64,000 bases of DNA from Aspidiotus rigidus (GCA_035079385.1 JAVHKY010000063.1:2087501-2151500), one strand, 5' to 3'; positions 37,720 through 55,550 are shown, numbered from the stretch's first letter. Program-made: numbers and translations. Notes: generated by a model not told the origin, from the letters alone.

Positions 37720-40700
37720 TGGCAGGGACGCTCAAGTTCCTGCAGGCCAACCTTCAGCACTGCAAACTGGCTCAGGATCTTCTCTGGCAGTTTGTAGCTG
37801 AGGAGGGAACGCACATTGTGATTGCCAGCAAGTATCACAATGTTGCGAGAAAGAAAGGATGGTACACAGACCGTACTGGCTCAGCGGCCATTGGTGTTTG
37901 CCCAGAGTGTCCAATTGCTCCGGGAGAGGTTGAAAGAGGGGAGGGGTATGTTGCTGTGAAGATGGCCGACATGGTTGTCTACAGTTGCTACTTCTCCCCA
38001 AATCGCCCCTTCCCGGAGTTTGAGGACTTCTTGAAGAAATTAGAAGAAAGCTTGTCCAGATGGCAAGGTGAAAAATTCATAGTGGCTGGCGATTTTAATG
38101 CCAAGTCAGAAGAGTGGCGATCAGGCCATACGGACATCCGTGGGTATGCCTTGGGGGAGTGGATTGCTTACAATCGACTGGAAACAGTCAATGTCGGCAA
38201 CACTCCTACCCGAGTGCATCAAGGATACGGGTCCATTATTGATATCACCTTTGCCTCAGAGTGCCTAGCCCGAAAAATAGAAGGCTGGGCGGTACTGGAC
38301 AAGGAGCTTTCTGGGAGCGACCATCGGTGTATCGGCTTCTCCATCCGCCGGGAAGTTGAGGTCGCTGCTCCACAAAAGCTGGTAAGAAAATGGGCCGTTA
38401 GGAAGCTGAATAGCGACCGTTTGAAGGCTAGCTATCTTGCTCTCACATGGGATCAAGAAGAAGAGCAAGAAGGCAATGCGGAGGTGGCAGCCGAGAGGAT
38501 GATCAAGACTGTCACCAAAGCTTGCGATGTAGCCATGCCCAGGCAAGGTCCACCAAAGAAGAGGAGGGCTGTTTACTGGTGGACCAACAAGATTGCCGAA
38601 TTGAGAAAAGAGTGCAACCGTCAGCGCCGGATATACCAGCGTAGTAGTGGCCGCGAAGGGGCGCGGGCGGTTGCACCCGAATACCAGCTGGCTCGTAAAA
38701 GGCTGAAGAAGGCCATCAAGGACAGCAAGAGTGCTGCATGGCGAGAGCTATGTGAGATGGCAGATGACGACCCGTTTGGAAAGCCTTATAAGTCAGTGCT
38801 GAAGAAGCTCAAAGGCCTCTCAGCAATGAGCCGAATGGAGCCGGATGTTGTGGGTCAAATCATTGATGGCTTGTTCCCACAGCAGCCACCACCAATGGTA
38901 ACGCTACCAATAGTAGAAGAGGATGGTATATCCCTCCTAGGCACCGAGGAGGTTGATGCAGCAGTCAATAGACTGCGGGGTAAGTATTGGAAGGCTCCAG
39001 GCCCGGATGAGATTCCAAATCCAGTCTGGAGCGCCATACATTCAGTTGACCCAGCACTGCTTGTTGATACATTCAATGCGGCAATTGTTGGGGGACTGTT
39101 CCCTGTGCGATGGAAGAAAGCCAGGCTAGCGTTGATCGATAAGAAGGATAAACCACCTGGTCTACCATCCTCTTATCGTCCACTTTGTCTGCTAGACAAT
39201 GTTGGGAAACTTCTAGAAAGAGTGATAGCCAATCGATTGGAGAGCTATCTGAAGGAAAGAGATATAATCTCTGATAGCCAGTACGGTTTTCAAACTGGAC
39301 GCTGCACATCAGATGCTGGGATCCGGCTGAAGAGGATAGCCAAGTCAGCGATTGATATGCGCCAGTTTTGCGCAGCCGTCAGCCTCGACATAAGAAATGC
39401 GTTCAATTCAATCCCATGGAAGATGATATTGGAAGCTCTTGTGAATGCAGGAGTGCCCGCATACCTGCTCAGGATGATCAGCAGCTATCTTAGCTGCCGT
39501 GAAATCCAAGCAGAGACGTCTGCTGGTACAGTAAAGCGCCCTGTTACTTGTGGGGTGCCGCAGGGGTCGGTCCTTGGGCCGCTTTTGTGGTGCGTCGCAT
39601 TTAACGGAATCTTTAAGGTGAAGCTGCCACCGGGGGTTAAGCTTATCTGCTATGCGGATGACACCCTGGTGGTATGCACTGCCGAAACAACTGTAGCGGT
39701 GGAGAGCAGGGTAAACCGGGCCCTAGAGGATGTGACGCGTTGGATCGAGTCGGCTGGACTTGAACTAGCAGCAAGTAAGACGGAGGCCATTTTATTCACG
39801 ACCCGTCGGAAGTTCAAGCCACCCACCTTTCGCCTGCGAGGTGTGGAAATTGAAACCAAGAAGCAAATGAAATACCTGGGCATCTGGTTTGACTCAACGC
39901 TGAGCTTCAGGCACCATTTCCTGATGGCAGCGGAAAAGGCGGGCCGGGTAGTTGGATACCTAAGCCGCCTTATGAGGAACCTGGGAGGACCGAGAGAAGC
40001 AAGGAGAAGGATCATGATGAGCACCGCCTTGTCGATCCTCCTATATGGTGCGCCAGTATGGGCCGACTGCATGAAGATACCATACCGAAGAAGAGAGATG
40101 GTAAAGATCCAACGAAGAGCTGCGCTGAGGTGTGTTAGTGCCTACCGCACTGTCTCGACGGAGGCTCTTTGTGTATTAGCACGTTCACCACCAATCGAGC
40201 TCCTTGCTGAGGAGAGAGCGGTGGTGTTCGAAGCAAAGAAGAGACCGACGAGCAACCGAGAAGCTTTACGGGTCAAGCAGGAGGCCAGGCGCTCCTTGCT
40301 TGTAAAGTGGAAAGAAAGAATTGCCCAGAGTGAGCTGGGTACATGGACAACCCGTGTGCTAATACGCGACCTTGATGAGTGGATGAACCGACACCATGGT
40401 CAGCTGAACTTTCACCTGACGCAGGTGTTAAGCGGCCATGGCTGCTTCAACAAGTACCTTCACGAGAAGTTAAGGAAAGTTGAGCAGGCAACGTGTTCGC
40501 ACTGTAACCAAGGGCGGGATGATGGACCACAACACACCTTATTTGAGTGTGAGGCGTGGAGGCGTGAGCGGGACGAGCTTAGTCGGTCTCTCCAAGAGAT
40601 CGGGGTAGATGAAGCGCTCGACCCGAGTAGCCTGGTACCCACCATGCTAGGTTCCGAAGAAGCATGGAACCAGGTGTCTGCATTTGCGGCCACCATCATG

Positions 40701-40829
40701 AAGAGGAAGATGGACCAGGAATGGAATAGGCAAATGCAGAACCACGCTATGGCCTACTCAACACCTGTGTACCATCAACATCCAGATCTGCAGGAAGAAG
40801 AGGAAGAAGGATACCATCCAGATTGTTAG
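37719..40829 (+). CDS. ORF2: APE endonuclease and reverse transcriptase, R1 clade
   Basis: Intact 1036-residue pol protein that nicks target DNA and copies element RNA at the nick. Domains: APE-type endonuclease (residues ~5-215; FLQANLQHCKLAQDLL start typical of R1 relatives, AGDFNAKSEEW with D125, IIDITFAS, GSDHRCIGF with H202); linker; reverse transcriptase (~440-730; SSYRPLCLLD, SQYGFQTGR, VSLDIRNAFNSI, GVPQGSVLGP, CYADDT with the catalytic pair D647/D648, KYLGIWFD); C-terminal zinc motif C926-X2-C929-X9-H939-X4-C944. All expected catalytic residues are present. Start ATG overlaps the ORF1 stop (TAATG at 37717-37721), implying reinitiation as reported for SART1, another R1-clade element. 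Whether it is expressed is unknown. Confidence 0.95.
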   Translation: MAGTLKFLQANLQHCKLAQDLLWQFVAEEGTHIVIASKYHNVARKKGWYTDRTGSAAIGVCPECPIAPGEVERGEGYVAVKMADMVVYSCYFSPNRPFPEFEDFLKKLEESLSRWQGEKFIVAGDFNAKSEEWRSGHTDIRGYALGEWIAYNRLETVNVGNTPTRVHQGYGSIIDITFASECLARKIEGWAVLDKELSGSDHRCIGFSIRREVEVAAPQKLVRKWAVRKLNSDRLKASYLALTWDQEEEQEGNAEVAAERMIKTVTKACDVAMPRQGPPKKRRAVYWWTNKIAELRKECNRQRRIYQRSSGREGARAVAPEYQLARKRLKKAIKDSKSAAWRELCEMADDDPFGKPYKSVLKKLKGLSAMSRMEPDVVGQIIDGLFPQQPPPMVTLPIVEEDGISLLGTEEVDAAVNRLRGKYWKAPGPDEIPNPVWSAIHSVDPALLVDTFNAAIVGGLFPVRWKKARLALIDKKDKPPGLPSSYRPLCLLDNVGKLLERVIANRLESYLKERDIISDSQYGFQTGRCTSDAGIRLKRIAKSAIDMRQFCAAVSLDIRNAFNSIPWKMILEALVNAGVPAYLLRMISSYLSCREIQAETSAGTVKRPVTCGVPQGSVLGPLLWCVAFNGIFKVKLPPGVKLICYADDTLVVCTAETTVAVESRVNRALEDVTRWIESAGLELAASKTEAILFTTRRKFKPPTFRLRGVEIETKKQMKYLGIWFDSTLSFRHHFLMAAEKAGRVVGYLSRLMRNLGGPREARRRIMMSTALSILLYGAPVWADCMKIPYRRREMVKIQRRAALRCVSAYRTVSTEALCVLARSPPIELLAEERAVVFEAKKRPTSNREALRVKQEARRSLLVKWKERIAQSELGTWTTRVLIRDLDEWMNRHHGQLNFHLTQVLSGHGCFNKYLHEKLRKVEQATCSHCNQGRDDGPQHTLFECEAWRRERDELSRSLQEIGVDEALDPSSLVPTMLGSEEAWNQVSAFAATIMKRKMDQEWNRQMQNHAMAYSTPVYHQHPDLQEEEEEGYHPDC

Positions 40830-44433
<3,604 letters not shown>

Positions 44434-46090
44434 ATCTCTTTCATCCTATATGTTAGAGTGTCAACTTCTATTTCGTTTTTTTTGCCTTTCCTTTTCCCTC
44501 TTCTTTCTTCTTTTTTTATAATTTTACTCCTTCATTGTTTTTATTTTGTCATATTTATTACAACAATATTGTAAAACGAATGAGACTGAAACTAGATAAA
44601 CCGAAATATTATGAAAAATTTGCGACTGTGTGGATCAAAATTACGAATCGACGTAGCAAACGAATGTCATTTAGAATTGGAAATTTAGAGAAATGTGAAA
44701 AAAACGCTCCCATTGTCGTTAACAAGAAGTTAAACTCAAGACTAGCAGTCTGCTTCATCAATCATCAAGGAGTACTACTTGAAAGAGCCGAAATTTGAGG
44801 TTCTTGATCACGGATGATTTTGCAATTTTTCATTCATGATATTATTACTTACCTACCTAGTTTATGAACCTAATTACCTACTTCAAAATCGTGAGATTGG
44901 TTGAAGCGCTAAAATTCTAAATCTAAAGCCCCAAATTTTCGATAAAATTAGTATTTTATTTTAATTTTCATGTAGAGATTCTTCGATCGCATTTCACGAG
45001 ACTGTGACTGTATTTGAATAGCGTGTCTTTGAATTAAGTTTCATATTACGAATATGAGAGTCATTTTGATAACAAATATCGCCATTAGAGAGGGAGTTTT
45101 TTTTTTTTTTTTCAATTTCTATGTTAACTGTCTTTTCAAAATGCAGTTAGGTATATTTTCTTCGTTGGAAAAATGAAATCACCCTTTTCCTAGTTTTTTG
45201 TCATCAGAAGTGGCAATAATATTTTCATTGCATAGCCAATGTTGCTTGAGACACCTTTCTTCTCGATGTCAAAAAGCCTGATCGAAGTTCTATACCATTA
45301 CGTGGAAAGCCATAATCGAAAACTTAAAGAAGGTACATTGTTTTTATCGAACATGCGACTGATATTTTTAAAAAAAGAACAAAAAAAAAACGTTTTCATC
45401 GTTGATTTATTTGTGCGCATGAAATTTTTCTGCAGTACACGATCTATATGTGTATGCGAATAGTATTATTTTTTTTCGTAGAAATTCTGATTGGGTGAAA
45501 TGTTTATGTTTTAGAAAATTCTGCGTCGGCCCTTTCGATGAGACTTTATTTTTACAAAATTTCAAAACTGTATTTAAATCATTAAGATTTGAACTTGACC
45601 CGTCTCATCAAACATCCTCTCAAATATGAGTACAGTTCAAAAAAATTGAAAAACTAGTTCTCACGGACGGATTTATTGAGATATTATTCTATTTATTCGT
45701 CATAATACGCCGGACACCAATGTCATACTGGAGAACGCAAAGCTATTCTTTAGATTTGTGTGTCAGAGGCCACCAGAATTTTTTGCTACTATTGTACAGT
45801 GCGGTTAGTGGTGTTTTTGGAAGGAGAGGGGTCGATTGCTCGTAGTGCATATAATGCGATATTGAAAATTTTCTGAATTCTAATTTGAACATGTTGTAAA
45901 AATAAGATTACGGAGATTGAAATTTCCTAATTAGAGCTTTTATGCGCTGAGAAGAAAGATATTTCTGATAATTTTCACGTCACGTACTCGTGAAAATATT
46001 ATTTCCTGCGAATAGAAGAGAAATGATATTCTACGAATTTTCTTCGTGGTCGATGCGAAAACAATAAACTTTTCGGTTCTTTTTCTCGCT
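44434..46090 (+). other. abd-A: probable abd-A 3' UTR
   Basis: Sequence after the stop codon, with no mobile element recognised. The first canonical AATAAA I find is at 46063-46068. Hox 3' UTRs are often long and use several poly(A) sites, so the true end is uncertain. The 87-codon frame at 44535-44798 has no domain. Confidence 0.45.
46063..46068 (+). terminator. candidate polyadenylation signal
   Basis: AATAAA, the first on the plus strand after the abd-A stop (about 1.63 kb downstream). It is unproven, and the downstream sequence is only moderately T-rich. Confidence 0.25.
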
Positions 46091-47209
46091 TCAACCACCG
46101 AAGAGGTAAATAGACTTCAAAATTTTTGTTTCTCATATCTCAGTCCGTTAAACATATTAGCTACCACTACCATGCCTAACCATTTCCATGCGTACACATG
46201 GATTGATTTATCACCACGAAAAATTCCTTCATCCGATCTTTTAAATTAACAAGTATTATCCTTTTTGTTATTATCATTATATTTATTATTATTACTTCTT
46301 TTTTTTTCTTCTTTTTTTCTACAAAACTTGAGTTGTAACTTAATACATAAATATGAAAAAGAGTTTCTTTCCTCTGAATGCAAAAAAAAAATCACGCGTA
46401 TTGTGATGTAATTTTTGCAGTAGAACTTCTTGAAAATTTCACTCTTTGCTACAAACGTCGCCGTCTCGATTGTACTTGGAGTCCTCTCTAGTCAGAATGG
46501 AGTAGATCCTAATAGATGTCCTCGTTAGCATTTATGTATAGTTTTTTTCGTAGTAGTCTAAATCGTAATTTTATAAATGTATAATTTTCGAACTTCAAAC
46601 GTACGCATGTGGGTGTAGACAATTTTCTCATTTTGATTTTTTTTTTTTTTTTTTCATTAATATTCAAACCTATGTACAATTTTTTATTTCATCTTGTCTT
46701 CTGTTTTTCTTCAACGTTCCAATTTCTTCTTAAATATTATTGTATCGTATATGTACCAACGAGTAGAGGAGCGGATTATTTTCTGCATTTTTAATAATAA
46801 TTATAGGTATTATGATTATTGAAGCGTACCACGCAATGTGGACCGTACAAAATATTTTGTACAAAACAAAGCGCGGGTTTACCTAGTGTTCTTCGATTTA
46901 AATACGGTATACTCTAAAAATGTGTAGTCGGAATCTCAAATTTGTCTTTATTTACGTATGAATTCTGCATATGGAATGGAATAATGGAATTGCTCATACT
47001 TCTGCGTGCCATATATGAAAACTATTCTTTGATGTAGATTTATTAGCTCTAAACGAGATTTTTTTCGTTGAACGTCGAAATTTTACATTGCAGTTTGAAA
47101 ATGAAACGAGTTTCCCTATGTGCGTGTGAATAATATCCATTTCCAACTATACAATTCGAGACTTTTCCACAATTTTTAAATAAAGCGAGCGTCCGTACAT
47201 TAGATTACG
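46091..47209. other. unassigned DNA downstream of abd-A
   Basis: AT-rich, with T-rich runs. No gene or element recognised; it may still be abd-A 3' UTR. Confidence 0.4.
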
Positions 47210-50640
<3,431 letters not shown>

Positions 50641-50645
50641 TGGGG

Positions 50646-50680
50646 CAGCGTTTCGCTACCGCCTGGGTAGCTTAATCAAG
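50646..50680 (-). ncRNA. hammerhead-ribozyme-like motif, Penelope-like element 2
   Basis: The minus strand reads TTGATTA, a perfect 6-bp hairpin (GCTACC-CAGGC-GGTAGC, 50655-50671), then GAAACGCTG. Order and spacing match a hammerhead core (CUGANGA, stem II, GAAA), though CTGATGA has two changes here. It lies 3' of the GIY-YIG domain, as in element 1. Confidence 0.45.
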
Positions 50681-52040
50681 CACGATCACAAAATAAACTG
50701 AAAACAGCAAACTAAAGCGAGCGTAAACGAGAAGAAAAAGTGAAGTCATATCATAAATCATCGCTTTGACGTTTGATTGAGTTGGTCGGTATCAGTTTTG
50801 AACTTACACGCAGTATGACTCACAATGTTGATAATTTTGAGAATCTTACGTTTACGATCATCTTTTACACGACCTAGTATTTTAGTGCATGTTATGTAAA
50901 AGAAAAACGTGACCCGTATGCAACGTATGAGAAGCAGTGTGGCGGCTTTGATATAGGACATCATTTTCGTATTGAGATAACCTCGCCTTGAGAAGTTGGG
51001 AGGTCTTCTCCACGTAGACTTGTGGACAGCAAGAACAGGGTACCTTGTACACAACACCAGAATTTCTATTAGTTGGCATTGGGATCTAAATTTAAGAGTT
51101 GGGGAATTGGTAGCCCTGACGATATTCACCCCTTTGTTCAATGCTTTTTAAATGAAGAAATTTCACGCACCATAATATAGAATATCGTTTTTTAAAGCAA
51201 ATACAAGCATAAATTTTGTAGTCTGTATCATCAATATTGAATACAAAAAAATTGTAGCAATAAAAGATGAAAAAATAACAGTTGAATGAAAATCAATGTA
51301 TCAACGTACATAAATTCTCTGATTCACCCTTTCAGTAGCGCTCTCTAGTGTAGGCAATTTTATCTATTGGTGTTGTGAGAGCCAAAAAAATCTGATACAG
51401 TGGGATCTGAATTTTGTAAAACCTTGCAAAGCGCCACACTGCTTTTTCCCCCATATACTGAATGGAGAAATAGCGTCTACGTTCATTACTCATTTCCAAA
51501 AGATTATCATTCTTGAGCTTCCCTTCCTCTCCCTCACCATATTTTCTCATATCTCGTGGATAGTCATTAATTTTGAGTACATAGTTTACTTTTTGCAACT
51601 TATCCTTATGAAATCTAGGATCAGAGCCGAACAGAAGTTCATCACGGCGATTCTTAGATGTATTCATCTTACGACTGAAAGGTTGGGTGGAGTAAAAAGT
51701 TGATTAGACGGTCAGTATTCGCAGGTTTTTGATAATTACAAAAAGTAACACTATTATTTAATCTAGTAATAATCGATACATCTGAAAAAGTAATACTATC
51801 ATGACATTGTTTTTCGCTAGTAAATTTAATTTCAGGATGGAAATTATTTAAGGTGTGAAAAATAGAGTCAAAAAGGTGGCCTCAAAAATAAATAAATAAT
51901 CATCAACATACTTAGTTTTAAATTCTATGTCAAACCTAAAATTATTGTCAATACAATCGAACCTACCGTCTAGAATAATGTCCGCTACATGAAATTTCTT
52001 TGTGATAATAAAGCCTTTTAACTCAAATTCATTCATTGAT
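50646..52040 (-). mobile_element. Penelope-like element remnant 2
   Basis: From 52036 downwards: VADIILD...KTKYVDDYLFIFEA (end of RT motif B region and intact motif C, about 51850-52030); then, in other frames, SDVSIITRLNNSVTFC and YQKPANTDRLINFLLHP (about 51690-51850, the RKPTxTDRLI block); then a connection region (51332-51667); then a GIY-YIG endonuclease (about 50900-51079) with GVVYKVPCSCCPQVYVEKTS. The YIG Gly is changed (YVEKT). Several frameshifts and stops. Only distantly like element 1, so two lineages are present. Confidence 0.85.
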
Positions 52041-52737
52041 GGAATCGTCTTTCATGTAGACATTCTCCCGTCATCGTCTAAAATTTTTTGCCACTGTTTT
52101 GATGTGTTAAGACGTCGTCAAATCAGTGGCAATAAACACAGTTTTCGCTGTCTAAAATTCAGGTACTTCCGGCGTATGTGTTCAAATAATATATATTATA
52201 CAGTTGTATGGAAATAAAATAATAATACTGAAGCTGTTGACTGTGTAGCATAGTATTATGAATGGGCAATAATAAGCTACGCGAAAAGAAGAGTGCATTT
52301 GAAAGAAAAATAGCACCACGAAACAACTATCCTATGTAAGAAAATAATAAGTAGTGGCAACAAAAAAAAAATAATAATACACGAGTTTCCCCCAAAAAGA
52401 AAAATGAAATAAGAAATTTCCAGTGTGTTTTGAAGAAAGGAAAAAAAAGCTTTCGCAGCGCGAAAACAAAATCCACTTTCCCTTTCTTAATTTCCTACTT
52501 CTCTACCTCTTTTTTCCGTTTTTTTCATTATTGGCTACGTCATATTACTTAATTATTTTCGTTTCCAACAGCAAAATAACTTCGTTTTCCAAAACGAGCA
52601 CATTTTCAAAGCTAAGCATAATTTTTATTCACTCTTCTATATTAGTAATCCACAACAGAATACCTCTTCCCGTTCCCACTTCAATTAATGGAATCTGAAA
52701 ATTTTCAATCATCAAACTTCTATGAAAGAACTATCAC
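52041..52737. other. unassigned DNA
   Basis: No gene recognised. It may include the decayed 5' part of Penelope-like element 2. Confidence 0.35.
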
Positions 52738-52960
52738 TCACACTAAAGGAAAAAAACACTTCACTTTCCGCAATACCGCACATTGCGCGCAGTCTCGTAG
52801 AGCGTTAATCATCATCTGATTGCCATATGTGTTTGTCAGACTCGGGAATTTTTCAAATCCATTGACCGGTGAGGGAGAAGGCTGGGGTTCAGCTAAAACT
52901 TGATGCATGTTGACAGAAACAACAACAACAACATAAAGTAAACATTTGCCAAAATTTGTG
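52738..52960 (-). CDS. possible secreted-peptide exon, eclosion-hormone-like motif
   Basis: A minus-strand frame (open from 53106 to 52738) contains a convincing signal-peptide core (KCLLYVVVVVSV, then HQVLA/EP) followed by a Pro-rich linker and TYGNQMMINALRDCAQC. The end resembles MIxxCIxNCAQC of eclosion hormones as I remember them, but the first Cys is missing and the rest of the hormone is absent. A splice acceptor (AACATCAG/C at 52961) and a weak donor (GCG/GTATTG at 52777/52776) would make a phase-2 exon. Hypothetical: pseudogene, another neuropeptide, or chance. Confidence 0.2.
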
Positions 52961-53106
52961 CTGATGTTTTTAATACAATTTTCACGAAGTAACTGGAATT
53001 TAATTTCAATTCCAGGTGTTGAGATTTCCTGAGAATCTAAATCAGAAATTTTCACGAAGAAGGTGATCTGCTTTAATTGTAATAGAGATGCATCCCAGTC
53101 ACTCAA

Positions 53107-53529
53107 TTTTTACCAACTTAATACCAACATAACTTCTTGAACATATCTCCGCACCTATAATATAACTCACTTTCTTCACCTAATCAATTCAATACTTTCT
53201 GAGGTTAACGAAACACAGATATAAGTTACCTACATAAGGAGAACTAGGTAGTGACGTTCATGAATTCCTCGGCCTCCTTTGATGACTGGAATTTGGAAAT
53301 TTTACGCTTCAAAACCATCTGCGTCACTTGTTTCACCATCATCATTAAAACTGAAATAACTTATTGTAATCCAAAAATCAAACGAACTGACGCGTGAACT
53401 GTGTTAGTATACTGAAAATCGTGAACTGCGTCAATATCAAATGTACCTAATACAATCGAGTACACGTATAACTGATTGTTTATAGAGTTGGCACAAACCA
53501 AATAGATAAAAAGATAACGCAAGGTACGA
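53107..53529. other. unassigned DNA
   Basis: AT-rich; nothing recognised. Confidence 0.4.
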
Positions 53530-53875
53530 TGATACCGCCGAAATTATTTCCTTTTTTGCGCAATAGTCATAACCTTTTTGGTTTCGCTGTAGAATCTGAT
53601 TCCTTTCAAATCCCGTACACTTATTCTTTCAAAATTATTTACGTGAAAAGACGATTCCAAAAATATATATTTTTACGTGAATGAACCATTTTTTCGCTGA
53701 GAAATCGTCGAGAGAAAACTGCGCAAGAACGCCCTTTTACCGACTTTTCTAGCTAGAAAAGTGAGGTATTAAACCCGTAACAAGGTCAACAAGGGGAGGG
53801 GGCAATGAAATTTCTCGACGTTTTAGAGGTCCTAGATCACAACTAGCATAAAAAAGTTTCAGGTTTCCTTATATA
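53530..53875 (-). repeat. dispersed repeat family X, copy 3
   Basis: In reverse complement it reads AAGGAAACCTGAAAC, CCTCTAAAACGTCGAGAAA, CTAGAAAAGTCGGTAAAA, CGTTCTTGCGCAG, GGAATCGTCTTTTCACGTA and ACGGGATTTGAA. The first half matches copies 1 and 2, and the second half matches copy 4 (63590-63770), so this copy links the two parts of the family. Its left-hand terminus is interrupted by the following DNA element in a (TA)n run. Confidence 0.7.
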
Positions 53876-54742
53876 TGTTACCGTGAATGTCGATAATTAG
53901 GTAATGTCGACAATCACTAGTTGATGTCGACAGTACCTGAAAATGGTAGTTAAAGTTGAAAATAAAAATATTTTTATCAACATTAACTAGGAATTGTGCG
54001 CAAAAGCTAGTAATTTTCGACAATCGCTTATAGCTTGTGGGGAATGTTGATAACAATTATTTTTATTTGAACAAAAATCATACAATCATGCGGTCCTAAT
54101 AGAATTATACTGTAATCCAATATGTAGGCCTATACTGCATGTCCAGTGCTCTTTGTTTACAAAAAGTCGGTCAGTAGATCACCTTACTCTTCAAGCAACA
54201 CATATGAAACTTCAGTCAAACAGGAATTTTCCTGCACCAAAAATAGGGGACACAGTTCGCTTACAAATTCCAGATGCGTAGATTGTGGAAAGGCTGATGC
54301 GCAAAATGTACTTGTTTGTGTTATGGAAATCACCGAGGATAACTTTTTCAAGCTTGGTACACCCTACACATAATGGTATTCTACGCCCGTTCACAGTTTC
54401 AGTTGTCCCACAAAAAGTTCTTAAAGTTGAAAAATATATCAAGAGAAGAAACGTCACTTTGATCAGTCGCTACGCAGCTCAAGCTGTACGTAACGCCCAA
54501 ATGTTGTTATATTGTTTCTTACCTTTATATTGACGACATATCCACAAATATATATTTATTTTTTTAACATTCACTAAGAGCTCCCCGTCATTATTAACAA
54601 TCGCCAGTGAATGTACACAATACCTAGTTAATGTCAATAAATATGTTCTATTTTCGACTTTCCCTAAATTAGTAGGTACATTATTGTCGACAATCACTAG
54701 TCAATGTCGACATTCCCTGAATTATCGACTTTCACGGTGACA
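53876..54742 (+). mobile_element. DNA element with ~200-bp inverted ends, Ginger-like
   Basis: Begins TGTTACCGTGAATGTCGATA and ends as the reverse complement of TGTCACCGTGAAAGTCGATA. The ends remain alignable for ~200 bases with indels (about 53876-54075 and 54541-54742). AATGTCGACAnTnACTAGT recurs in both ends. Flanks are TATAT on both sides, compatible with a 4-5-bp duplication. The interior codes for a decayed integrase tail. TGT...ACA ends and a gypsy-integrase-like protein fit the Ginger group, but this is from memory. Confidence 0.75.
54240..54490 (+). pseudogene. C-terminal fragment of a KRBA2/Ginger-type integrase-like transposase
   Basis: In two or three frames the plus strand gives GDTVRLQIPDA, then DCGKADAQNVLVCVMEITED and NFFKLGT, then SQFQLSHKKFLKLKNISREE. 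These follow the order of the domain C-terminal to the integrase core in KRBA2/SCAND3-like, Ginger-derived proteins (a GDxVRLxIPDVDRGKxDxRN motif, then DNFYKLGT, then a CKxxF block). The catalytic DDE core and the Cys-rich tail are missing. It is broken by frameshifts and a stop near 54373. Identification is moderate. Confidence 0.55.
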
Positions 54743-55074
54743 TTATATATATATATATATATATACTTACGTTCGCGGAATCTGAGCTCCGCAGTATATG
54801 TGGGTAACCTGAGATCCACATGATAAAATTGAGCTAGCGCAACGGGCGCTATACCCACAGTCTTGGAAAATGAATTTAAATGTTATACCATGCGGAGGGG
54901 TAAGATTCACCCCTTAATTGAGAAGAAGTATATCTCATGGAATTGTGCAATCCGAGGTCCAGCAATATATGATATAATAATGCGAAATGTGAGCTCCGCT
55001 AAGATATATAATTGTAGAATCAAGGAAACTGAGTTCCAGCAATGTTGCCAATGAGATGGAACTCGGATGAACCT
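54743..55074. repeat. (TA)n run and cluster of degenerate GAGCTCC motifs
   Basis: After a (TA)n run and ACTTACG come at least six diverged copies of a short motif: AATCTGAGCTCC (54779), AACCTGAGATCC, AATCCGAGGTCC, AATGTGAGCTCC, AAACTGAGTTCC and the inverse GGAACTCGGAT. A similar cluster with the opposite outer boundary is at 62150-62580. Confidence 0.55.
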
Positions 55075-55550
55075 CATGTTGCTAAGTAGGATAGTATATC
55101 ATTTTGTACATGGCCAAAACGATCGGTAAACGAAGAAACCAAATACAGGTCAGATAGACGAAAACTGTCAAGAACCAAATATTCTCTAAACTATGCCTTC
55201 AAAAATAGAATTAAGAATTTTGGTGATCATCTAAGATTGACCATCAGCATACTACCACTGTGAGCGCATTATTGCATTAATACTCATCTTGACTTGAAGA
55301 AAGAAAAAAATGAAGCTGTCGATTATTTTAAACAGTCAGATATTTAGGGGGAAAGAAACTTCGCTGCAAGAAAAAGTTGAAAAGTAAGATTTCATTTAGC
55401 AGGATTGATAGGCCTCCTAAATAAACAATGTCAATCTAAGAAACCAAATCTCATTTCATCTCATTTTCCATTGTTTCAATACACAGGCCCTAATAGATAA
55501 TGTAAATAATGTCATGTATTTCCGAGTTTTGGTTTGAAAATTTCTAAATT
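55075..55550. other. unassigned DNA
   Basis: Nothing recognised. Confidence 0.4.

Noticed and set aside
51454..51464. TATACTGAATG, an 11-base match to my memory of the Hox microRNA miR-iab-4-5p
   Set aside because: The flanks do not match, no miRNA-like hairpin surrounds it, it lies in a Penelope-like remnant, and in other insects mir-iab-4 is on the other side of abd-A.
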